A stretch of DNA of 6,595 nucleotides from Acidobacteriaceae bacterium. Lineage in GTDB: Bacteria; Acidobacteriota; Terriglobia; Terriglobales; Acidobacteriaceae. The notes below the pieces were generated by a model. It searched no databases. It had not been told where the DNA came from and saw only the letters and a list, made by a program, of their open reading frames with translations. The translations under genes were made by a program, and so were the position numbers. The stretch covers positions 1-6,595 of the forward strand of contig JASHUF010000302.1 of the NCBI GenBank assembly GCA_030040175.1. The letters run 5' to 3'. Below are positions 1 to 4,845 of this stretch, in pieces (the stretch's first letter is position 1; each line of letters opens with the position of its first letter).

Positions 1-297
1 CAGGTCGATTTCCGGCTTGGGGGTGGCGATGCCGCGTTTCGATTTCTTTTGAAAGGCGTGGAGCACATAGATCGCCTCGGCATAACGAACCGTGTACACT
101 GCCCTCCACGCACTACCCTCGTCCTCCGAAATGATCTCCAGCACCGATGCTCCGCCAAAGCCTTTCAGCGGTTTGGCTGCCGGATCGGTTTCACCCATCT
201 GAGCTGCGTACAGCGCAGCACCGATCTGCCGCCTCGCTGCGCGGGGAAATGCACGCAAATCTCTCTTGCTTGACCCCACCCAGAGTAGCGGCCGCAC
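1..297 (-). CDS. HigB/Gp49-like (RelE superfamily) toxin, C-terminus cut by window edge
   Basis: The minus strand encodes 99 residues up to the window edge without a stop. They match the phage-derived Gp49-like/HigB toxin family: an N-terminal 'LLWVGSSKRDLRAFP' (residues 4-18), then 'KPLKGFGGASVLEI' (42-55), 'WRAVYTVRYAEAIYVLHAFQKKSKRGIATPK' split over 64-94, and the run-out 'PEIDL'. Family members are ribosome-associated or RelE-fold mRNA endonucleases, partnered by an XRE-type antitoxin that usually lies downstream. Here it would lie off the left edge. The start is taken as GTG at 297 because the family motif begins two residues later, a purine-rich GGACGAGG lies just upstream, and the promoter sits only about 20 bases away. 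A second in-frame GTG at 313 would add five residues. Family members are usually 100-120 residues, so little is missing. Confidence in the family is high; the exact start and activity are not proven. Confidence 0.88.
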   Translation of the reverse strand, partial: MRPLLWVGSSKRDLRAFPRAARRQIGAALYAAQMGETDPAAKPLKGFGGASVLEIISEDEGSAWRAVYTVRYAEAIYVLHAFQKKSKRGIATPKPEIDL

Positions 298-307
298 TGC
301 CTCGTCC

Positions 308-337
308 ACGTATATAAAAATACGTCTACTCGTATAT
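308..337. repeat. CGTAT half-site array, probable autoregulatory operator
   Basis: ACGTAT (308-313) and ATACGT (320-325) form an inverted repeat with a 6-base spacer. ATACG (320-324) and CGTAT (331-335) form a second one, also with a 6-base spacer. CGTATAT occurs as a direct repeat at 309-315 and 331-337, exactly 22 bases apart, about two helical turns. The array covers the -10 and spacer of the toxin promoter. Type II toxin-antitoxin operons are typically repressed by their own antitoxin at such palindromes, so the likely ligand is the unseen antitoxin (inference). Confidence 0.55.
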
Positions 338-346
338 CGCTGTCAA
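317..346 (-). promoter_or_regulatory. Sigma-70-type promoter for the HigB-like gene
   Basis: On the minus strand a perfect -35 TTGACA (346-341) is followed after 18 bases by TATTTT (322-317), or after 17 bases by GTATTT. Transcription would begin near 309, giving a very short leader before the GTG at 297. The promoter lies entirely inside an AT-rich island in an otherwise GC-rich sequence and overlaps the repeated CGTAT half-sites. Confidence 0.65.
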
Positions 347-507
347 TCCGCTTCAGTCTGCACTCCTTTGTTCGCTCCTACGCCACCACCTCAACCGCAC
401 GCTCTCATACTCCTGCAGGCAGGCAAGAATGCCCAACAGATTCGCCGCCGTCACGCCACCAGCGACATAGCGCCCGCCGCCCGCGCGCCGAAGCCATGCG
501 CGCGCCA

Positions 508-516
508 TGATAAAGT
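508..516 (+). promoter_or_regulatory. Possible extended -10 promoter for hicBA
   Basis: TGA-TAAAGT (508-516) resembles an extended -10 element (TGn plus a TATAAT-like hexamer). No convincing -35 is present 17 bases upstream, which extended -10 promoters can tolerate. Transcription would start near 522, just before the GAGGT Shine-Dalgarno at 525-529. GCCATG is repeated directly at 493-498 and 504-509 around a CG-alternating stretch and could be an operator, but this is weak. Confidence 0.35.
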
Positions 517-534
517 AGGACCGCGAGGTCGCGC

Positions 535-750
535 ATGAGGCCTAAGAGAAAGTTCACCGTTCTCATTGAACAAGACGAGGAAGGCTATTTTGTCGCCACC
601 GTTCCCGCCCTCCGCGGCTGCCACACGCAGGCCCGGAGCCTCGACACGCTCATGAAGCGCGTGCGCGAAGTCATCGCTCTTTGCCTCGAAGAGGAAAAGA
701 ACCCTCGCGGAGCGCTTGAGCTGATTGGCATCCAGCAAGTCTCTGTATGA
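535..750 (+). CDS. hicB: HicB-family antitoxin, short single-domain form
   Basis: This 71-residue protein matches the HicB antitoxin fold, a partial RNase H-like domain. 'KFTVLIEQDEEGYFVATVPALRGCHTQ' spans residues 6-32 and contains the hallmark 'GYFVATVPALRGC'. The helix 'SLDTLMKRVREVIALCLEEE' lies at 35-54, and the closing strand is 'ELIGIQQVSV'. HicB binds HicA and blocks its RNA-cleaving site. The start ATG is supported by GAGGT at 525-529, five bases upstream. The protein stops after the core domain, so no C-terminal ribbon-helix-helix or HTH DNA-binding domain is present, unlike longer HicB proteins. It is directly followed by hicA with a 4-base overlap (ATGA), implying one transcript and coupled translation with the antitoxin made first. 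Confidence 0.92.
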   Translation: MRPKRKFTVLIEQDEEGYFVATVPALRGCHTQARSLDTLMKRVREVIALCLEEEKNPRGALELIGIQQVSV

Positions 751-971
751 CACGTCTTCCGCGCGTCAAAGGGAAGGAGCTGGTAAAAGCCCTTGAGCGG
801 GCAGGCTTTGTTGCGGACCGGACCCGGGGAAGCCATTTGTTTCTCAAGCACGAGGACGGCAGAGCCACTGCCGTTCCCATCCATTCCGGCGAAACCATTG
901 GGCCCGGTCTGCTCAGAGCCATCCTGCGCGACGCGGAGATGAGTGCCGAAGAGTTCTCAGAGTTCCTTTAG
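747..971 (+). CDS. hicA: HicA-family mRNA interferase toxin
   Basis: This 74-residue protein matches the HicA (YcfA-type) double-stranded-RNA-binding-like fold. Residues 8-21 'KGKELVKALERAGF' form the first helix region, 'RTRGSHLFLKHEDGR' (25-39) carries the conserved catalytic-type histidine H30 in the GSH motif, 'AVPIHSGETIGPGLLRAIL' (42-60) forms the second conserved block, and 'AEMSAEEFSEFL' is the C-terminal helix. Family members cleave mRNA, independently of the ribosome in the studied cases, and arrest growth when free of HicB. The ATG overlaps the hicB stop codon. All hallmark residues are present, so the module looks intact. The stop codon is 22 bases from the end of the convergent kinase gene, so transcription from both sides may collide here. 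Confidence 0.93.
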   Translation: MTRLPRVKGKELVKALERAGFVADRTRGSHLFLKHEDGRATAVPIHSGETIGPGLLRAILRDAEMSAEEFSEFL

Positions 972-993
972 CTTCCCGCGGGCCTTGCGCTTC

Positions 994-1944
994 TCACGGC
1001 TCGGCCCCCTCGGGCACCAGCAGCGTGAGCGCATCGGGCACCGTCTCCATGCGCGCCGGCAGGTGGCCCAGCACCTCGCCGTCGGCCTCGACGTAGAGAA
1101 CATCATTCGACCCGTTCGCGGCGCGGCACTCCACCGATTCCGACTCCACCAGCTTGATCTCCCGCCCGAACGTCTGCCGGCCGGCCAGCACCGCCAGCAG
1201 GAAGCGCAGGTAGCGCAGGCGGCTGCGCGTGCCGAAGGCTACCAGGCGCAGATCGCGGCCGAGGAGCGTGGCTCCGGGCGCGAATTTGCGCAGCGCGCCG
1301 CCAAAGGAGCGCACGCGCACCGCCAAAAGCTGCGAAACCTGCGCCACGTGCGCTCCTCCGTTGCCGTTCGCGGGAAACGCGGCTTCGAAGTAGGGGAACG
1401 GGTCGGTGGCCCAGATGCGGAAGGCCTCGATGAGGTAAAGCACGTAGCCGAAGCGCCGCTTCAGCACCGGATCGAGGCGCGCCATCAGCAGCGCATCGGC
1501 GCCCACGCCCGCGGCTACCAGAAAGTAGCGCGAATCCGGCGTTGCACCACCGTTCTGATAGTGAATGCGCCCCACGGGAATGCGTACTTGCTTGGCAGCC
1601 AGCAGCCGGCGCGCGGCCTTGCCCGGCGCACCAACCAGCCCCAGGTTCGCCGCGAGAGCATTTGCGGTTCCCAGCGGCACCACCCCCAGCGCCACGTCAG
1701 TGCCCACCAGGCCTTGCAACACCTCGTGCACGGTGCCGTCGCCGCCACACGCCAGGATGGTGTCGCATCCGGCGCGCACCGCATCCTGCGCATGCGCGGT
1801 GGCGCTGCCCGGCGTATCGGTCACAAACGCTTCAGCCTCGGCGCCGGCTGCGCGCAGCACTGCCAGAACCTGCTCAATGGCTGCTGTGCGCCGCGCGGAG
1901 TATTGGCCGGAGGCAGGGTTGTAAATAAGCGCAACGCGGCGCAT
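994..1944 (-). CDS. Soluble diacylglycerol/lipid kinase, YegS/BmrU type
   Basis: This 316-residue protein belongs to the DAGK catalytic-domain family (LCB5/YegS/BmrU), ATP-dependent kinases of lipid hydroxyls such as diacylglycerol. 'IYNPASG' (residues 7-13) gives the NPxSG motif. 'CGGDGTVHEVLQGL' (66-79) carries the nucleotide-binding GGDGT at 67-71. 'VVPLGTANALAANLGL' (88-103) is the conserved PLGTxN block. The C-terminal beta-sandwich ends with 'ADGEVLGHLP' (287-296) and 'LTLLVP', the usual family tail. Length is typical (about 290-330). The start ATG at 1944 is chosen because it immediately precedes the first core strand and has GAGGTG at 1959-1954. The frame is open further upstream, to 2103, but that extension is not family-like. 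Substrate cannot be told from sequence. It may be cotranscribed with the small membrane-protein gene 228 bases upstream. Confidence 0.92.
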   Translation of the reverse strand: MRRVALIYNPASGQYSARRTAAIEQVLAVLRAAGAEAEAFVTDTPGSATAHAQDAVRAGCDTILACGGDGTVHEVLQGLVGTDVALGVVPLGTANALAANLGLVGAPGKAARRLLAAKQVRIPVGRIHYQNGGATPDSRYFLVAAGVGADALLMARLDPVLKRRFGYVLYLIEAFRIWATDPFPYFEAAFPANGNGGAHVAQVSQLLAVRVRSFGGALRKFAPGATLLGRDLRLVAFGTRSRLRYLRFLLAVLAGRQTFGREIKLVESESVECRAANGSNDVLYVEADGEVLGHLPARMETVPDALTLLVPEGAEP

Positions 1945-1952
1945 CCCGTGGT

Positions 1953-1994
1953 TCACCTCGTTCGGCTCTGCCCTGGGAGTTGATTTCGACCCAT
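1953..1994 (-). CDS. Possible 13-residue leader ORF before the lipid kinase
   Basis: On the minus strand AAGGAG (2006-2001) is followed after six bases by an ATG opening a 13-codon frame (MGRNQLPGQSRTR). Its TGA (1955-1953) lies inside the kinase's GAGGTGA ribosome-binding site, 8 bases before the kinase ATG. This layout is typical of translational coupling. It is in a different frame from the kinase. A TATAGA hexamer (2011-2006) overlaps the AAGGAG; if that is a real -10, transcription would start past the Shine-Dalgarno and the leader ORF would not be made that way. No homology is recognised. Confidence 0.3.
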   Translation of the reverse strand: MGRNQLPGQSRTR

Positions 1995-2172
1995 TGGGCG
2001 CTCCTTCTATATTCGCAGGTCTTGCCCGCCAAATCGAGTGCCTTGTGCGGGATGGCAGGACCCGGAAGTCACCGGGCGCGGCCGGCGCGCGGACGCGAAC
2101 CACTCAAGCCCCATCGGCCTGCGGCCCGCTTCGCTTCCTGGTTCCGATGATTTGAACGCGGTCGCGGCGCTC

Positions 2173-2424
2173 TCAGCGCAGGATCAGTGCTGCGCGCCAG
2201 ATTCCATAGACGAGCAGCGCGGCCATGCCTTCAATCGCGAGCCCCCAGCCAAGCCCGCGCAGGCATCCCGCTGCGCCGGGCGTCTTGCCGGCGGCTGTGT
2301 ACCCGGCGTGCGGCACCTGCGCGGCCCGCCGCGCCGGAGCACTGTGCACGCGCATGCCCACAGGCATCGGGCAAGGTTCGGGATACATTCTCGCCGTCCT
2401 GCGTACTGGAATGCGATTTCCCAT
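2173..2424 (-). CDS. Small protein with one C-terminal transmembrane segment, unknown function
   Basis: This 83-residue frame starts at ATG 2424, six bases after a strong GAGGTG (2436-2431), which is the main argument that it is a gene. The frame continues upstream to 2547 but lacks such a signal. Residues 1-55 are basic and proline-rich and include two cysteines (C18, C54). Residues 57-80, 'GLGWGLAIEGMAALLVYGIW' and onward, form a clear hydrophobic helix with a short charged tail. The arrangement suggests a tail-anchored inner-membrane protein with a cytoplasmic N-terminus (inference). I do not recognise a named family. It precedes the lipid kinase on the same strand, so a membrane-lipid link is conceivable but unproven. 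A CRP-like palindrome lies about 105-120 bases upstream of the start. Confidence 0.55.
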   Translation of the reverse strand: MGNRIPVRRTARMYPEPCPMPVGMRVHSAPARRAAQVPHAGYTAAGKTPGAAGCLRGLGWGLAIEGMAALLVYGIWRAALILR

Positions 2425-2528
2425 TTCGCCCACCTCACTCCGGATCCGGCGGGCTTTGCCTGCCTCGTGCGTACGATGCCGCCGGCCCCGGGTCAGTTCC
2501 CATGATGCGTTGCATTCGCCGGAGACGA

Positions 2529-2544
2529 AGTGATCGAGATCACT
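2529..2544. promoter_or_regulatory. CRP/FNR-family-like binding site
   Basis: AGTGATCGAGATCACT is a perfect 7-base inverted repeat around GA. Its core has the GTGA-N6-TCAC geometry of CRP-family sites and differs from the known ideal CRP core GTGATCTAGATCAC at one central base. On the minus strand a weak -10-like CATCAT (2507-2502) would put a transcription start near 2495, about 41.5 bases from the palindrome centre, which is the class II activator position. The regulator is not in the window. A FNR/CRP paralogue could use it. Confidence 0.5.
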
Positions 2545-2644
2545 CAACGGCGATTCTGCCCATTGTCCACGGCGCGGCCAACCCGGCGGCCCGTCACCCG
2601 AAGATCACCGCAGCCGTTCCCTGACGCAGCCCATAACCTTCCCC

Positions 2645-2658
2645 CGGCTTCGAAGCCG
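2645..2658. repeat. 14-base perfect palindrome next to the terminator
   Basis: CGGCTTCGAAGCCG is fully self-complementary and can form a 5-bp hairpin with a TCGA loop. It lies 10 bases beyond the A/U tract of the minus-strand terminator. It could be a backup or bidirectional terminator stem, or a binding site; no U tract follows it. Confidence 0.4.
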
Positions 2659-2667
2659 TGCGCGCAG

Positions 2668-2705
2668 AAAAAAAGCCGCAGCCAGGCTTCGGATCGGGCT
2701 GCGGC
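2668..2705 (-). terminator. Intrinsic terminator of the secreted-protein gene
   Basis: On the minus strand GCCGCAGCC (2705-2697) pairs with GGCTGCGGC (2683-2675), a perfect 9-bp GC-rich stem with a 13-base loop, directly followed by seven T (2674-2668). It lies 36 bases after the stop codon at 2741. Confidence 0.85.
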
Positions 2706-2740
2706 CATTTGGAAGCGGTACCGTTGATGGGTGTGCGGTG

Positions 2741-3211
2741 TCACTGCCAACGAGCGGTGCGCCAGGCCTCATCCACGGTGGACTCTGCGGCATCAATGTG
2801 CCGCAGCGCCCGGTTGCGGAATTCGCGGGCCTGGGGCACGTCTTCGGCGCGCGTAAGATCGCTATGCGCTGCCTTCAGCCGGTCTTCGGCCTTGAGAAAA
2901 CGGTCGTGCCAGCCCAAGTGCGCGTCAATCGGTTGGTGCTCGTTGATGCCTTTGCCATCATCGAGCTCTGCGTCCTTGATTTCGCGAATCGCCGCATCGA
3001 TCTCGGCGACGGCCTGGTTGTCCTGTTGCCGCACCGGTTCCCACGCCCAATTGTCGTGCAGGTATGCGCGCGCCAGGCGAAGATTCTCGAGTGCGTGGTT
3101 GTAAGCGGGATGGGGGCCGGGCACCTGCGCCTGCGCTTCCCTTGGAAGCAGCGCCACGGCGCCGGCAAGCACAGAGAGCAAAAGCAGGAATTTCAAGCTG
3201 ATTCTTGTCAT
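2741..3211 (-). CDS. Secreted helical protein of unknown function
   Basis: This 156-residue protein begins with a classical signal peptide: a basic N-terminus (MTRISLK), the hydrophobic core 'FLLLLSVLAGAVALL' (8-22) and a signal-peptidase I type site 'AQA|QVP' after residue 28, so export from the cytoplasm is expected. The mature part is charged and almost wholly helical: 'AYNHALENLRLARAYL' (36-51), 'QAVAEIDAAIREIKDAELDDGKGINEHQPID' split over 66-96, and 'FRNRALRHIDAAESTVDEAW' (131-150). The alternation of Leu/Ala with Arg/Glu suggests a helical bundle. I know similar proteins as unnamed hypotheticals from Acidobacteriota, but no function. The start ATG at 3211 is fixed by the signal peptide and by AAGGA nine bases upstream; the frame is open far upstream without signal. 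It is monocistronic, ending at the 2668-2705 terminator. Confidence 0.8.
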   Translation of the reverse strand: MTRISLKFLLLLSVLAGAVALLPREAQAQVPGPHPAYNHALENLRLARAYLHDNWAWEPVRQQDNQAVAEIDAAIREIKDAELDDGKGINEHQPIDAHLGWHDRFLKAEDRLKAAHSDLTRAEDVPQAREFRNRALRHIDAAESTVDEAWRTARWQ

Positions 3212-3231
3212 GGGGATTTTTCCTTTCTGCA

Positions 3232-3242
3232 GGGTCAGACCC
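3232..3242. promoter_or_regulatory. GGGTC-A-GACCC palindrome upstream of the secreted-protein gene
   Basis: An 11-base odd palindrome (GGGTC, A, GACCC) lies about 20 bases before the start codon of the secreted-protein gene, next to its Shine-Dalgarno. It could be an operator or a leader hairpin. Similar GGTC/GACC palindromes also occur as dispersed repeats in GC-rich genomes, so its role is open. Confidence 0.3.
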
Positions 3243-3419
3243 GGAATCCTTTGCATGAGTTTCGCGCCGCAATGAAATCCAGGCCGAACCTGACCGAAGC
3301 ATAGACAGACGCCTGAGAGCTTGTCTACTGAATGGCGGCGCGTTTTCCAGTTGTTCGTCAGGTTACCCACAGCTTTCAACTCTTGCCCTTCCGTTCCGCC
3401 TATTTCACACTTTATTCTT

Positions 3420-4805
3420 ATGGCCACGACTCCCGATCTCGAGATTGGTCTGCCCGCCAATCTGGACGCCGAAAAGACCATCCTCGGCGCCATCCTGCTC
3501 GACAATGCCGCCCACTCCGAGGCCTCGGAGCGGCTGGAGGCGGACGACTTCTCGCTCGACTCGCATCGCCGCATCTTCCTGCGCATGAGCGAGTTAATGA
3601 ATTCGCAGCGCGCCGTCGATATCGTCACCCTGGCCAACGAGCTTTCGCGCTACAAGGAAGTCGAATCCGTGGGCGGCGTAGCGTACCTCGCCTCGCTCAC
3701 GGAGGGCCTGCCGCGCCGGCCGGTGATTGAAGAGTACATCCGCATCGTCAAGGACAAGAGCCTGCTCCGGCGGCTGATGTCCATCTGCTCGGCGGCCATC
3801 GCCCGCGCGGCCGACCAGAGCGAAACCGCCCTCGAGGTCATCGGCGACGCCGAGGCTCGCCTCCTCGAAGTCAGCGAGAAGGGCATCACCCACGGCCTGC
3901 AGCCGCTGGACTCGATCGTCCAGCACTCCTTCGGCTCCATCGACAACCTTTACAAGCAGAGCCGCGAGATCACCGGCCTGGCCACCGGCTTCACCGCTTT
4001 CGACCGCATGACCAGCGGCCTGCAGCGCGGCGAGCTCATCATCATTGCCGCCCGCCCGTCGATGGGAAAAACGGCCCTCGCCATCAACATCGCCCAGAAC
4101 GCGGCTGTGAATCACGCCGCTATTGTGGCCATCTTCAGCCTGGAGATGAGCAAGGAGTCGCTCCTGCGCCGCATGCTGGCCTCGCAGGCGTGGGTGGACC
4201 AGCGCCATCTGCAGACCGGCTTCATCCGCAAGGAAGACCACGCCAAGCTCGAGCGCGGCCTGGAGCAACTGGTCGAGGCGCGCATCTTCATCGACGACTC
4301 GGCCGGCATCTCCCTGGCCGAGATGCGGGCCAAGGCGCGCCGCCTGCGCCAGACCGCGGGCGGGCTCGATCTGGTGGTGGTCGACTATCTCCAGCTCATG
4401 TCGGCCACGCTGCCCGCCGCAGGCGGCAAGCGCGGCGGCTACGAGAACCGCACCCAGGAAGTCTCGGCCATCTCCCGCGGCCTGAAGGCGCTGGCCAAGG
4501 AGCTCAGCGTGCCTGTGGTCGCGCTCTCGCAGCTCTCCCGCGCCAGCGAGCGCCGCGGCGACGACAAGCGCCCCCTGTTGAGCGACCTGCGCGAGTCCGG
4601 CTCCATTGAGCAGGACGCCGATGTGGTGGCCTTCATTCACCGCGAATCCTACTACAACCGCGACGAGGAGATGAGCGAGAGCGATCGCGCCAAGTCGGAG
4701 ATCCTCCTCGCCAAGCAGCGCAACGGGCCCACCGGCGTTGTGCACCTGAACTTCATCTCCAAGTTCACGCGCTTCGACAACCCCGATACCGGCCACGAAT
4801 TCTGA
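3420..4805 (+). CDS. dnaB: Replicative DNA helicase DnaB
   Basis: This 461-residue protein is a full-length DnaB, the hexameric ATP-driven 5'-3' helicase of the replication fork. The N-terminal primase-interacting helical domain (about residues 10-110) includes 'NLDAEKTILGAILLDN' and 'ESVGGVAYLASL'. The RecA-like motor carries 'GLATGFTAFDRMTSGLQRGE' (186-205), Walker A 'ARPSMGKT' (211-218, K217), 'FSLEMS' (239-244, catalytic-type E242), Walker B 'LDLVVVDYLQLM' (316-327, D322), the H3 'QEVSAISRGLKALAKEL' (346-362) and 'SQLSR' (370-374), 'LSDLRESGSIEQDAD' (387-401), and the arginine finger in 'KQRNGPTG' (432-439, R434). There is no intein. ATG 3420 is chosen because the family-like N-terminus begins there. 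No Shine-Dalgarno is visible, and a TTG at 3321 would add 33 unconserved residues. It is monocistronic and convergent with the next gene. Confidence 0.97.
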   Translation: MATTPDLEIGLPANLDAEKTILGAILLDNAAHSEASERLEADDFSLDSHRRIFLRMSELMNSQRAVDIVTLANELSRYKEVESVGGVAYLASLTEGLPRRPVIEEYIRIVKDKSLLRRLMSICSAAIARAADQSETALEVIGDAEARLLEVSEKGITHGLQPLDSIVQHSFGSIDNLYKQSREITGLATGFTAFDRMTSGLQRGELIIIAARPSMGKTALAINIAQNAAVNHAAIVAIFSLEMSKESLLRRMLASQAWVDQRHLQTGFIRKEDHAKLERGLEQLVEARIFIDDSAGISLAEMRAKARRLRQTAGGLDLVVVDYLQLMSATLPAAGGKRGGYENRTQEVSAISRGLKALAKELSVPVVALSQLSRASERRGDDKRPLLSDLRESGSIEQDADVVAFIHRESYYNRDEEMSESDRAKSEILLAKQRNGPTGVVHLNFISKFTRFDNPDTGHEF

Positions 4806-4819
4806 CCGCCGGGCTGCGT

Positions 4820-4845
4820 CCCGCCGCGCGGGGAGCGAATCGCTC
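4820..4845. terminator. Two small hairpins between convergent genes
   Basis: CCCGC-cgc-GCGGG (4820-4832) is followed directly by GAGCG-aat-CGCTC (4833-4845), the latter overlapping the stop codon of the minus-strand regulator. They sit between the dnaB stop and the regulator stop and may aid termination from either side, but neither has a U tract, so they are not canonical intrinsic terminators. Confidence 0.3.

Larger units (their letters stand above)
2425..2740. other. Gene-free interval with terminator, palindromes and regulatory site
   Basis: No convincing gene lies here. Read leftward (minus strand), it contains the terminator of the secreted-protein gene, a 14-base perfect palindrome, a CRP/FNR-type palindrome and then the Shine-Dalgarno of the small membrane-protein gene. 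The open frames crossing it run through the terminator hairpin and lack family features. Confidence 0.6.

Noticed and set aside
943..1983. Long plus-strand open frame of 346 codons
   Set aside because: It is the antisense shadow of the lipid-kinase gene. Its product is rich in His, Arg and Gln with no family motif, whereas the minus strand shows GGDGT and other kinase motifs.
2060..2160. tRNA-like fragment (GGTTCGCGTCC on the minus strand resembles a T-arm)
   Set aside because: The T-loop lacks the conserved A, and no matching acceptor stem, anticodon arm or D-arm could be laid out around it.
3212..3637. Upstream extension of the secreted-protein frame (to 298 codons)
   Set aside because: The extension is antisense to the dnaB N-terminus and lacks conserved features, and the signal peptide and Shine-Dalgarno fix the start at 3211.
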